Shown: positions 8,648 to 16,827 of the stretch, in pieces | Layout: each line of letters starts with the position of its first letter | How positions within the stretch are numbered: the first letter of the stretch is position 1 | Assembly (NCBI RefSeq): GCF_900215505.1 | Contig: NZ_LT907844.1 | Coordinates: 2,762,501-2,826,500 of the forward strand | From: Cohaesibacter sp. ES.047 | GTDB lineage: Bacteria; Pseudomonadota; Alphaproteobacteria; Rhizobiales; Cohaesibacteraceae | DNA length: 64,000 bases | Direction of reading: 5' to 3' | Made by a program: the position numbers and the translations under genes | Notes under the pieces: generated by a model | What the model saw: the letters and a program-made list of their open reading frames with translations, nothing else | The model's database searches: none | Told to the model about the DNA's origin: nothing

Positions 8648-9547
8648 ATGGCTCTGAGACTACTCATCGCCGCTTTACTGGCCGGCACTGTTACCATGGT
8701 TCAGGCAGAGAGCGTCATGGACGGACTGCGCGAGCGTGCGCTCGAGCTCGTCAACACATCGCGTGCAGACGAAGGCCTGCCCACACTGACGGCAGGCGAA
8801 GATTTGAACGCCTCCGCGATGGCCCATGCACAGGACATGCTGAAACGAAACTATTATTCTCACACCTCCCCCGAAGGTGAAGGGCCGAGAGAGCGCTACC
8901 TTGAAGCCGGCGGCAGTGAGTGGGAACTGGTGGCCGAAAATATCGCCAAATGCACGAGTTGTCAGACGCCCCCGGACATCAACCGGGTCGAGGCATTTCA
9001 CAAGGGATGGATGAACAGCGCCGAACACCGCGCCAATATCTTGCGCAAAGGGCTGTCACGGTTCGGCTTTGCGACAGCGTCGAGCGACAACGTCATCTAT
9101 GCCGTTCAAACCTTCGCTGGGCCCGGCACGACGCGGGGTGATGGCACCGAAGCACTCTCCGTGGGAGACGCCACGGAGATGGCTCTCGATCAGCTCAACG
9201 CGGCCCGGTCCAAAGCAGGGTTGCCGCAGATCAAAGCCAGCGACACCCTGACAAATAGCGCCGCCAGTATGCTCCCCGAAGACCTGTCTGGATATCGCCT
9301 AAAAGACTTGAAGGGTCTATCGGAAATCGAGGGAAACTGGGCTCGACTATCCGCTGTTGCGGGAGCGTGCAGCGGATGTGGTCAAGAGTTGGTGGCAGGT
9401 GATGTGAGGAGTTTTCTGTCGGACTGGTTAAGTGAGGGGAACCCGAACCGTGAGCGGCTATTCGATAAGAACTTCACGCACGCGGGCTTCGAATTGCTAG
9501 CAGACGGAGAAGGACGCAAGTTCGGGCTCTTGCTGCTAGCAGAATGA
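8648..9547 (+). CDS. Secreted CAP/SCP-domain protein, with a second degenerate CAP-like half
   Basis: 299 residues with a clear signal peptide (residues 1-20, cut after VQA). An SCP/CAP domain follows: ALELVNTSRADEGLPTLT, SAMAHAQDMLKRNYYSHTSPEG, AENIAKC and HKGWMNSAEHRANIL. The conserved histidines and glutamates of bacterial CAP domains are visible. A second stretch from about residue 175 (LDQLNAARSKAGLPQIKASD to DWLSEGNPNRERLFD) repeats the same pattern weakly. Paired cysteines (CTSC, CSGC) in both halves suggest periplasmic disulfides. The function is unknown; the gene probably shares the EcfG promoter ahead of the DUF3008 gene. Confidence 0.85.
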   Translation: MALRLLIAALLAGTVTMVQAESVMDGLRERALELVNTSRADEGLPTLTAGEDLNASAMAHAQDMLKRNYYSHTSPEGEGPRERYLEAGGSEWELVAENIAKCTSCQTPPDINRVEAFHKGWMNSAEHRANILRKGLSRFGFATASSDNVIYAVQTFAGPGTTRGDGTEALSVGDATEMALDQLNAARSKAGLPQIKASDTLTNSAASMLPEDLSGYRLKDLKGLSEIEGNWARLSAVAGACSGCGQELVAGDVRSFLSDWLSEGNPNRERLFDKNFTHAGFELLADGEGRKFGLLLLAE

Positions 9548-9658
9548 TTCCCTGAAGCATCCCGGTAGTCTCGGCGCCGCTTGACCTAGGGAATTGGTCT
9601 AATGAATCCACGCTGTTGATGTTTTCCGAGTTGTCTCACAAATAAATTAGGACGCCAC

Positions 9659-10816
9659 ATGTCAGACAAAGGCCTTTCCCCAGCAGATGGACACAGCGCA
9701 TGGCATAAAGCGAACCCTTGGCTGATCACCATTATTGTGATCATTCTCTCGGGTTGGGCTCTTCGTGCGATGACGACCGTTGTGGTGCCGGTCATTCTGG
9801 CCTTTTTTCTTACGCTGATGGTTCGTCCTCTCGACAGAATGACGGCAGCGCATTTGCCTACAAGGATCGCTTGGTTGGGGCATGTTGTCGCGCTTGCTAC
9901 TGTCCTGTGTGGCGTGGGGCTTTTTGTAACCTGCCTTTGGATCGCGGCGGGACAGATTGCAGATCAGTTTTCCGGGGCCGAAAAAATGCCGCTCATGTCT
10001 TGGTTGGATCTTGATATGCGTGCCGACGCAACCGCCGCACCAGACAGACAGGGTACAAATACAGAATCCAGCATACTTCTGCGAGAAACCTATACCAGCG
10101 CAGTGAAATCACTGGGAGATGCGGCATCGCAGTGGATCTCGGGATTTGCCAACAGTGTAATCAACAAGACTGGTAGGACGCTTGGAGGGGTGATTTTCGT
10201 CATCTTCCTGACCTTGCTGATGCTGGTTGAAGCTCCGCACTGGAGCGAAAAACTGGATGCGGTCGCATCTCGGCGTACAAACCGCGATATGCAGAACACC
10301 CTACGTGTCATTTCCGAGAGACTCATGCGCTACCTTGTCACCCGCACGGTGATGGGCTTATTGACAGCGGCGCTCTATGCGCTTTGGTTATGGCTTTTCG
10401 GGGTCGACCTGCTGCTGGTATGGGGATTTCTGGCCTTCCTGCTGAATTTTGTTCCCACGATAGGATCCCTCGTTGCTGGCGTGCTGCCAGTGATCTACGC
10501 GTTTGTCCAGAAAGACCCATCGTCCGCATTGATCATCGGAGGTGGCGTTCTGGTCATCGAACAGGTAATCGGTAACTTTATCGACCCAAGAGTTCAGGGA
10601 CAGCAAGTGTCTGTTTCACCTCTGGTGGTGTTGATTGTGTTGGCACTTTGGGGCTGGCTATGGGGGATCATTGGCACCGTTCTGGCTGTGCCGATCACTA
10701 TCACCGTAATAATCGCCTTCAGTCATTTCGATACTCTGCGGCCCATCGCGCTTTTCCTGAGCAACGAGACCTCTATGGAGGATCTGGACCGGATAGCCAA
10801 CACCAAGCGCTTCTAA
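9659..10816 (+). CDS. AI-2E family (YdiK/TqsA-like) membrane transporter
   Basis: 385 residues. Hydrophobic segments are at about 18-65 (two helices), 75-100, 175-200 and a cluster from about 225 to 345. Family hallmarks are VVPVILAFFLTLMVRPL near the N-terminus, LNFVPTIGSLVAGVLPV and the C-terminal GTVLAVPITI. These inner-membrane proteins export or exchange small solutes, including autoinducer-2 in TqsA and Na+/H+ in some relatives; the substrate cannot be told. The periplasmic region between helices is longer and more polar than in many relatives. It stands in the stress cluster. Confidence 0.85.
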   Translation: MSDKGLSPADGHSAWHKANPWLITIIVIILSGWALRAMTTVVVPVILAFFLTLMVRPLDRMTAAHLPTRIAWLGHVVALATVLCGVGLFVTCLWIAAGQIADQFSGAEKMPLMSWLDLDMRADATAAPDRQGTNTESSILLRETYTSAVKSLGDAASQWISGFANSVINKTGRTLGGVIFVIFLTLLMLVEAPHWSEKLDAVASRRTNRDMQNTLRVISERLMRYLVTRTVMGLLTAALYALWLWLFGVDLLLVWGFLAFLLNFVPTIGSLVAGVLPVIYAFVQKDPSSALIIGGGVLVIEQVIGNFIDPRVQGQQVSVSPLVVLIVLALWGWLWGIIGTVLAVPITITVIIAFSHFDTLRPIALFLSNETSMEDLDRIANTKRF

Positions 10817-11156
10817 TCTTGCTCTTCGGGCAGAATGCAGTGGGATAGCCTCAAACCGCAGCCTGGATAAGGACGCCATGATATGAGGAATATGACACAT
10901 GAAAGTAAACCCCGAATAGACTAAGTCAAAGATGGCGTGCCTGTCCGTCATGGCCAAGCTGCAATTTCCCCAGAATGACCGGTAAGACACGCAATGTAGG
11001 CTTCGTAGGGTCCGGTTGATTTGACCCACACGGGAGAGTTGGATTGAAAAATACGGAACAAAATCCGGGTGTATCGGGTTGAATTGAGAGCAGCGGGTGC
11101 AGCCTGTAATTGGTGGCGCCCCGTTCTAAACCTATAATCCAACTTGGAGGAAAATT
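10817..11156. other. Gene-free stretch before the PRC-barrel gene
   Basis: About 340 bp with no supported gene. Frames on the minus strand here are low-quality. It contains a possible EcfG-type promoter at 11,055-11,080. Confidence 0.5.
11055..11080 (+). promoter_or_regulatory. Possible EcfG-like promoter of the PRC-barrel gene
   Basis: GGAAC, a 17-base spacer and GGTT (one mismatch to CGTT) are located about 77 bp upstream of the start. It is weaker than the two exact sites nearby. Confidence 0.4.
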
Positions 11157-11576
11157 ATGAAACGTCTTCTTCTTGCAACCGCCGCAGCTGCTCTTGTCTC
11201 GACACCCGTCCTCGCCGACATGATCAACTATTCCAACCTGATCCGGACCCGCGACATTACTGGCGGCACCATCTACACCATGAACGAGTCCTACGACGAG
11301 GGGTCTTGGGAAGCCGACACTTATTACACGAGTACCGCCGAAGGATGGAATGATATCGGTGAAATTGAAGATGTGATCCTTAACCGAGAAGGCAAAATGA
11401 TTGGCATTGTTGCCGAAGTCGGCGGTTTTCTCGACATTGGTGACAAACATGTGATGCTACCAGTAGAGGATGTGAAGCTTGTCGCCGTTGACGACGAGAG
11501 CTATTCCTACGTCACGCGTCTTTCCGAAGAACAGCTCGAAGAGCGAGAAAGTGTTGACGAAGGCTGGTGGGACTGA
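11157..11576 (+). CDS. Secreted PRC-barrel domain protein
   Basis: 139 residues beginning with a signal peptide (MKRLLLATAAAALVSTPVLA). A PRC-barrel fold follows: WNDIGEIEDVILNREGKMIGI, then VGGFLDIGDKHVMLPVEDV. Periplasmic PRC-barrel proteins of this type are common in alphaproteobacterial stress regulons; the ligand and role are unknown. A strong ribosome-binding site (TTGGAGGAAAATT) precedes the ATG, and a clear terminator follows the stop, so it is a single-gene unit. Confidence 0.87.
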   Translation: MKRLLLATAAAALVSTPVLADMINYSNLIRTRDITGGTIYTMNESYDEGSWEADTYYTSTAEGWNDIGEIEDVILNREGKMIGIVAEVGGFLDIGDKHVMLPVEDVKLVAVDDESYSYVTRLSEEQLEERESVDEGWWD

Positions 11577-11609
11577 CGCCTCAAAACGCCCTATCCAGCA
11601 CGACATTCC

Positions 11610-11644
11610 TACCCCCGCAGGTTTTGACCGGCGGGGGTATTTTT
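11610..11644 (+). terminator. Rho-independent terminator after the PRC-barrel gene
   Basis: TACCCCCGC pairs with GCGGGGGTA across a short loop and is followed by TTTTT. Confidence 0.85.
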
Positions 11645-11647
11645 GTT

Positions 11648-11661
11648 GGCTCTGTTGCAAA
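11648..11661. repeat. IS6-like terminal sequence scar
   Basis: GGCTCTGTTGCAAA resembles the terminal inverted repeat of IS6-family elements. No transposase or second end was found within the next 200 bp, so this is at most a scar. The stretch 11,662-11,785 holds nothing recognisable. Confidence 0.3.
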
Positions 11662-11785
11662 AAAAACTTGAGGAGCCATCGAAGGGCCATTCTGCCGGAT
11701 TTTGGCCGTGCCGGTGACGCTCTATTTCGTCTGAGACAGCAGGCGACCGGTGTTCGCATCACTGATGGCATATCACATTCTGTTT

Positions 11786-11810
11786 GGAACAAACCCGCCA
11801 ACTCGCCGTT
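11786..11810 (+). promoter_or_regulatory. EcfG-type promoter of the PQQ dehydrogenase operon
   Basis: GGAAC at 11,786-11,790, a 16-base spacer and CGTT at 11,807-11,810 match the general-stress consensus exactly, 60 bp upstream of the first gene. Confidence 0.72.
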
Positions 11811-11870
11811 AGCTTAACGTGTGGCTCTCGCTGGACGCACGCATACTCGAACGATCAGAAGGAGGTTCCA

Positions 11871-12251
11871 ATGTCCGACATCGCAACATCCCCCTCCAAT
11901 CCGTCAGGCCGTCATGAAACGGTCTGGGGCGTCAAGATCCTCGGCTGGGTCTGCGTCCTTTTCGGTGCGGTCATTCTGGCTGGGGGCATCTGGCTGATCT
12001 TTCTTGGCGGAAGTTGGTATTACGGCATCGCGGGCCTTGGCCTGACGGCCACCGGTATCCTGCTGAACCGCTACATGATGGCGTCCGTCTGGCTTTATCT
12101 CGTTGTCTGGGTCGGAACGGTCGCCTGGGCTTGGTGGGAAGTCGGAGCCGACTGGTGGGCCGAGGTCCCGCGACTTGTCGCACCGACCCTGATCCTCCTT
12201 CTTGTGCTGCTCTGTATTCCAGCGCTGAAACGCCACTCTTCCAAACATTGA
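11871..12251 (+). CDS. Membrane-anchor subunit of PQQ glucose dehydrogenase type (split N-terminal domain)
   Basis: 126 residues with four to five hydrophobic helices: ILGWVCVLFGAVILAGG, WYYGIAGLGLTATGILL, VWLYLVVWVGTVAWAWW and PTLILLLVLLCIPAL. This matches the membrane domain that forms the N-terminal ~150 residues of single-chain membrane glucose dehydrogenase (Gcd). Here it is a separate protein, 16 bp ahead of the catalytic subunit. The domain binds ubiquinone and anchors the enzyme to the inner membrane. The ATG at 11,871 follows AGAAGGAGG, a strong ribosome-binding site. Confidence 0.8.
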   Translation: MSDIATSPSNPSGRHETVWGVKILGWVCVLFGAVILAGGIWLIFLGGSWYYGIAGLGLTATGILLNRYMMASVWLYLVVWVGTVAWAWWEVGADWWAEVPRLVAPTLILLLVLLCIPALKRHSSKH

Positions 12252-12267
12252 TACGGAGAAGCTTCGG

Positions 12268-14367
12268 ATGACACGTATTATTTCTTTCGCCACGGCCGCT
12301 ATCCTAGCAGGTTCTATACCTCTTCATGCGCAGCAGGCGACCACGAACGAGCCGACACTATCCCCGCCGTCCAGCTCAACAAATGAGACCGCGCCGGAGG
12401 CGAAGTCTGCGGAACCGGATACAGCCCAAACCCAGGACGAGTTCCCGGACGCCGAGGAGGAGACCACAGCACAAACTGCCCAAAGCCTAACCGAAGACGC
12501 CCAGACGACAAGCGGCACAATCGTCACCCCTGCCCAGCCTCCGATGGAACTGGGCAGTGACTGGCCCTATTGGGGCGGAGACGCGCAGGCAACCCGCTAT
12601 TCCCCACTGGATCAGATTACGGCCGAAAATGTCGGCCAGCTGGAACAGGTCTTCACCTTCCACACCGGCGATCTGCCCGAAGGCACGGCGAAAGGCAAAT
12701 ATTCGCCCGAAGTTACACCCCTCAAGGTCGGCGACGATCTGCTGATGTGTTCCGCAATGAATATCCTCATTTCGGTGAACGCCGCCACCGGCGAGGAAAA
12801 CTGGCGCTTCGATCCGGGCGTCCCGAACGATGCGATTCCCTACGGTGCCACATGCCGCGGCGTCTCGGTTTACAGAAATCCCGACGCAGCCGAAGATGAT
12901 GCCTGCGCAACGCGCGTGATTCAGGGCACGCTGGATGCCAAGCTGGTTGCTGTTGATGTTGAAACCGGCGCGCCGTGCGAAGACTTTGGGGAAAACGGCA
13001 CCGTCGACTTGTGGCAGGACATTGGTGAGCGGGTGCCAGGCTGGTATGCCGTGACGGCTCCACCTGCCATCGTGCGTGGCGACGTCGTGACGGGTGCACA
13101 GGTCAAGGACGGTCAGGCGGAAGATGCGCCCTCCGGCGTGGTCCGTGGTTATGACGCCGTGACCGGGGAGCTTGCCTGGGCCTGGGATCTGGCCGCTCCC
13201 GACCAGAACCGCAATGGCCCGCCGGAAGGCGAGGTTTACACCCGGGGCACGCCCAACATGTGGACCACGGCCGTCGCTGACGAGGAGCTGGGCATGGTCT
13301 ACCTACCGCTGGGCAATTCCTCGGTCGATTATTATGGGTCCAACCGTAGCGAGGTGGAGGACGAATACGCCACCTCGCTTGTTGCGCTGGATGCGACGAC
13401 TGGCGAGGAGGTCTGGCATTTCCAGACTGTGCGCCATGATGTGTGGGACTACGACCTCGGTTCCCAGCCAACGCTGATTGACTATCAGGATACCCCCGCG
13501 GTGTTGTTGCCATCCAAGCAGGGCGACATCTACATCCTGAACCGCAAAACGGGTGAGCCACTGACTCCGGTCGGCGAACTCACCGATCTGCCGAAGGGCG
13601 ACATTGAACCGAATTACATTTCGGATACCCAGCCGATCAGCAAATGGCACACCCTGCGCAAGCCGCCGCTCGAAGAAAAGGATATTTGGGGCTTTACCCC
13701 CATCGATCAGCTCTGGTGCCGCATCCAGTTCCGCCTCGCCAATTACGACGGGTTCTTCACGCCGCCCTCCAGTGAAAAGCCATGGATCCAGTATCCCGGC
13801 TACAACGGCGGGTCCGACTGGGGGTCGATCGCTGTCGATACGGACCGTGGGATCATTATCGCCAACTACAATGATGTGCCCAACTACAACCGGCTGGCGC
13901 CGCGAGATGAAGTGACGTCCAAACCGATCAACGAGATGGAGACCGGCGAAAGCGGCGGCACGAATGCCGAAGGTGCCGCAGACCCCCAAACCGGTGCCCC
14001 ATACGGGATCAGCGTCAATGCCGGCTGGCGGAACAATGTGACCGGCGTGCCCTGCACGCGTCCGCCTTATGGTGGCATTCGGGCAATCGACCTTGAAACC
14101 GGTGAAACCCTGTGGGACCGCCCGATTGGCACCGCGCGCCGCAATGGCCCGTTCGGCATTCCCTCTTTCCTGCCCTTCGACATCGGCACGCCGAACAACG
14201 GCGGGGCAGTCGTGACTGCCGGCGGACTTGTCTTCATCGCGGCGGCGACGGACAACCTGTTCCGTGCGATCGACATTGAAACCGGCGAGACCGTCTGGTC
14301 GACCGTGTTATACCATCGAGCAGAATTCAGAACCGATATGCCCATTCTCGCAATCCGATGGACATGA
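12268..14367 (+). pseudogene. PQQ-dependent glucose/quinate dehydrogenase catalytic subunit, 3' end cut off by IS630
   Basis: A signal peptide (residues 1-22, ending LHAQQ) and an acidic Thr/Glu-rich linker to about residue 90 precede an eight-bladed quinoprotein propeller. The propeller begins SDWPYWGGDAQATRYSPL and includes VRGYDAVTGELAWAWDL, HDVWDYDLGSQPT, TPIDQLWCRIQFR and GWRNNVTGVPC. Tryptophan-docking repeats are visible. At about 14,307, after GETVWSTVL, the frame enters an IS630 end. The last roughly 50 residues, including the final blade that closes the ring, are lost. It would oxidise sugars in the periplasm with PQQ; this copy is probably inactive. Confidence 0.82.
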
Positions 14368-14990
14368 TGATCCAAGGTTGACCGACGGGTTTGTTCCAGG
14401 CTTCGCAACATATCGCGAGGATTTCCTCTTAGGATGAGAAGATCCGGTTGGAAAGCCAGTTTTTCCGCATGAACTGCCATATATTCTCGACCGGGTTCAA
14501 TTCAGGAGACCTTGGTGGTAGCGGGAGCAATGTGATGTTGTCCGGCACGTCGAGATTTTGCGTTGTGAGAGGTAATGGGATGATCCTCCTATCCCTCAAT
14601 CTCAGCTAATATAGCTTGAATTTGGCGGAAAGGCAGTTCATCCCATTACCTTTGTGTGCCAGCCGGCCTGATCGAGAATGAGGATTGCGTGGGCTCCATC
14701 AGCGACTTGGCCGGAGATTTCTTCCAAATGCCACTGCATGGCTTGGATGTTGCAAAAGGGCAGAACCAATCCAGCCCCGACACCACGGGCCGGGCAGATA
14801 GCCCCGAAGATATAGACTGACTTTGTCCTTTGATCTTTCGGTGCAACAGGGCGGGTTCCGCGCTTTGCCCAACGACGTGTGATCTTGGTTTTCTGTCCGA
14901 CACGCGCCTCGTCCTGCCACCACACTTCTATCGGGGTTCCTTTCGGGAGCTTTTTGCAGATTTCTGCCAACTCGGCTGGGAAGTTTTTTT
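14308..14990 (-). mobile_element. IS630-family element, older truncated copy
   Basis: The left end TTATACCATCGAGCAGAATTC resembles the terminal repeat of the newer IS630 copy. On the minus strand the transposase C-terminal half can be read: PIEVWWQDEARVGQK, FGAICPARGVGAGLVLPF, ILDQAGWHT and then SPELNPVENIWQF. A TAA follows IFSS near the end. The frame is split by an 84-bp insertion. The upstream half is displaced by the newer IS630 at 14,992. It is a dead remnant and was the element that cut the dehydrogenase gene. Confidence 0.8.
14568..14651. mobile_element. 84-bp MITE-like palindromic insertion with 5-bp target duplication
   Basis: The element starts AGAGGTAATGGGATGA and ends with TCATCCCATTACCT, giving a 14-bp perfect terminal inverted repeat. 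It is flanked by TTGTG on both sides (14,563-14,567 and 14,652-14,656). Removing the element and one TTGTG restores the IS630 transposase reading from GWHT to TQNLDVPDNIT. It has no coding capacity. The parent transposon is not recognised. Confidence 0.75.
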
Positions 14991-15004
14991 AATACCAACG
15001 GCAT

Positions 15005-15565
15005 TTAATTCTGACCTTCTTGAGCCCATTTTCTCATACCTATTGAATGGATGATGGTTGGGTTGGCGGAGAGGCTCTTCCATGCTTGGCAACCAGCATC
15101 AAGAATGGCGGCATAGTCTTCGAAGACCCGATTGGACAGGAAGGTACCGCGCAGATACTGCCAAATATTCTCAACTGGGTTCAGTTCCGGTGATTTGGAA
15201 GGCAACAGGAGGATGGTGATATTCTTGGGCACGTTGAGTCTGCTTGTCGTATGCCATCCGGCACGATCCATCAGCACCACGGCATGAGCGCCGCGCGCCA
15301 CTGTCCTTGAGACTTCTTCGAGGTGCATTTGCATGGCCTGTGTATTTGCAAAAGGCATCATCAATCCCGCGCCAACGCCACGCGCTGGACATATTGCACC
15401 GAACAGATAGGCATTTTTATATCGCTGATCGGCTGGCAGACGTGGTCTGGTTCCCTTTTTTGCCCATAGTCGGGCCAGTCCATTCTTCTGACCAAGCCTA
15501 GCCTCATCTTGCCACCAAATCTCGATGGGCTTGTTCTTTGGCAAATGGCCTACATGCGCTGCCAA
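15005..15565 (-). CDS. IS630 transposase, C-terminal catalytic frame (DDE)
   Basis: 186 residues containing PIEIWWQDEARLGQKNG, FGAICPARGVGAGLMMPF, VVLMDRAGWHTTSRLN and SPELNPVENIWQYLRG, the catalytic D, D and E blocks of IS630 transposases. It overlaps the upstream frame and is joined to it by a -1 shift at an A7 run. It is therefore normally made as a fusion rather than from its own start. Confidence 0.88.
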   Translation of the reverse strand: MAAHVGHLPKNKPIEIWWQDEARLGQKNGLARLWAKKGTRPRLPADQRYKNAYLFGAICPARGVGAGLMMPFANTQAMQMHLEEVSRTVARGAHAVVLMDRAGWHTTSRLNVPKNITILLLPSKSPELNPVENIWQYLRGTFLSNRVFEDYAAILDAGCQAWKSLSANPTIIHSIGMRKWAQEGQN

Positions 15566-16101
15566 CGTTGCGGAGAAGTTTTTTTGAAAGCATCAATGAC
15601 TTCAGGCTTTTGTTCTGGATGTTGAGGTCGACCAGATATGCGCACATACCCCATGCGGCGCAAAAGATCCCGTACTCCACGTTCCTTGTAGGAGACCCCA
15701 AACCGCTCTTGGATCACACGCACCAGATCCTGGCTACGCCAGACAGAGACGCCGTCCTTCTCAGGATCAGGACCGGTTTCAACGATAGCAACAAACTCTT
15801 CGAGCTGTTCTGGGCTCAAGCGCATGGGAGCGCCGGTTGCTTTGATGTCGACAAGACCATCGGTGCCTTGCTCATTGAAGCGAAGAACCCAATCTCGCAA
15901 AGTCTGGCGGTCCATACCGCCGACTTTGGCGGCATCAGCACGGTTCATGCCGTCATAGACAGCCGCAATGGCCAGTAGGCGGCGGCTCTGTTTGGCATTG
16001 CGGCATCCTTTGGCAAGACGGCGCAAACTATCGGCGTCAAAAGCATCGCTAAGAATCAAAGCGGCAGACATGGCAAAATCTCCTTTGCCATGTTGAATCA
16101 C
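15550..16101 (-). CDS. IS630 transposase, N-terminal DNA-binding frame
   Basis: 183 residues with tandem helix-turn-helix segments: LRRLAKGCRNAKQSRRLLA, YDGMNRADAAKVGGMDRQTL, and a Winged-helix-like VIQERFGVSYKERGVRDLLR. The frame ends soon after a CAAAAAAACTT tract, where a -1 slip continues into the catalytic frame (KNFSATLAAHVGH). This two-frame arrangement is common in the family and is thought to limit transposition. Confidence 0.88.
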   Translation of the reverse strand: MIQHGKGDFAMSAALILSDAFDADSLRRLAKGCRNAKQSRRLLAIAAVYDGMNRADAAKVGGMDRQTLRDWVLRFNEQGTDGLVDIKATGAPMRLSPEQLEEFVAIVETGPDPEKDGVSVWRSQDLVRVIQERFGVSYKERGVRDLLRRMGYVRISGRPQHPEQKPEVIDAFKKTSPQRWQRM

Positions 16102-16189
16102 GCCAGTGCTAAAAATGGAATCCCTAAAGAGTCAGAACTTCACGCCCTTGGTATTATGTTTCAGGCAAGATGGGGCCCCGGATTGGTCC

Positions 16190-16621
16190 AATTGGAACTG
16201 CGCCCGGCCAATGCTGTTGTGTGCGTTGCCTGATCAGCATTTCTCGGGGACGCAATAAAACAGCAACGCCCTGACGTTCCTCACTCTTTACAGCAACAAA
16301 GCGCATCGTTGGACGGCTGGCCGCTTCGCAGATCGCGTCAGCATCTGCTGCATCGTTCTTTTGCCGCTTAACGAATGGCTACACATAAATTGGAGGGATC
16401 AACCTGACTTCATGGCCAAGCCGGGTAAGCTCACGTCCCCAATAGTGGGCGCTACCGCAGGCTTCCATCGCTACCAAACAGCACGGCTGATCATCGAAAA
16501 ACGAACGAACTTGTTTCCGGCGCAGGCGCTTGCGGAAGATAACCTCACCCGATGCTCCTGCTCCGTGGACTTGAAAAACAGACTTCGCTAGATCAACACG
16601 AATTGTATGAACTTCTAACAT
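16190..16621 (-). pseudogene. IS110-family transposase N-terminal remnant
   Basis: From 16,621 the minus strand reads HTIRVDLAKSVFQVHGA, VAMEACGSAHYWGRELT and LGHEVRLIPPIYV, the DEDD-type IS110 N-terminus. A TAG then replaces the usual lysine codon and family sequence resumes with PFVKRQKNDAADADAICEA. The C-terminal half is missing. It is a truncated remnant beside IS630 copy A. Confidence 0.8.
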
Positions 16622-16827
16622 AGACGCCTTCTATAGGATCAACAAAATCCCACCTTCTCACATCAGAGCCAGCGGTGGGCGTCTACAGCACCTGAGCCCT
16701 ATGACGCGCCTGAACACCACTACCATGAGACAGGCACGCCTCGTGCGCAATGCATGAGCTGTAATATGGTGGAGTAGATCTACATGGGCAATAGTTGTTC
16801 CGTCACAACGCCTTTGAGTCAGAACAG

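Larger units (their letters stand above)
14992..16154 (-). mobile_element. IS630-family element, intact copy A
   Basis: 1,163 bp with ends ATACCAACGGC and, in reverse complement, ATACCAAGGGC, flanked by the TA dinucleotide expected for IS630/Tc1 elements (14,990-14,991 and 16,155-16,156). It carries two overlapping transposase frames. An apparently identical copy lies inverted at 41,095-42,257. This copy inserted into the older IS630 remnant. Confidence 0.9.

Noticed and set aside
10926-11450. 174-codon minus-strand frame over the PRC-barrel gene
   Set aside because: It covers the real gene in antisense; no domain and no ribosome-binding site.
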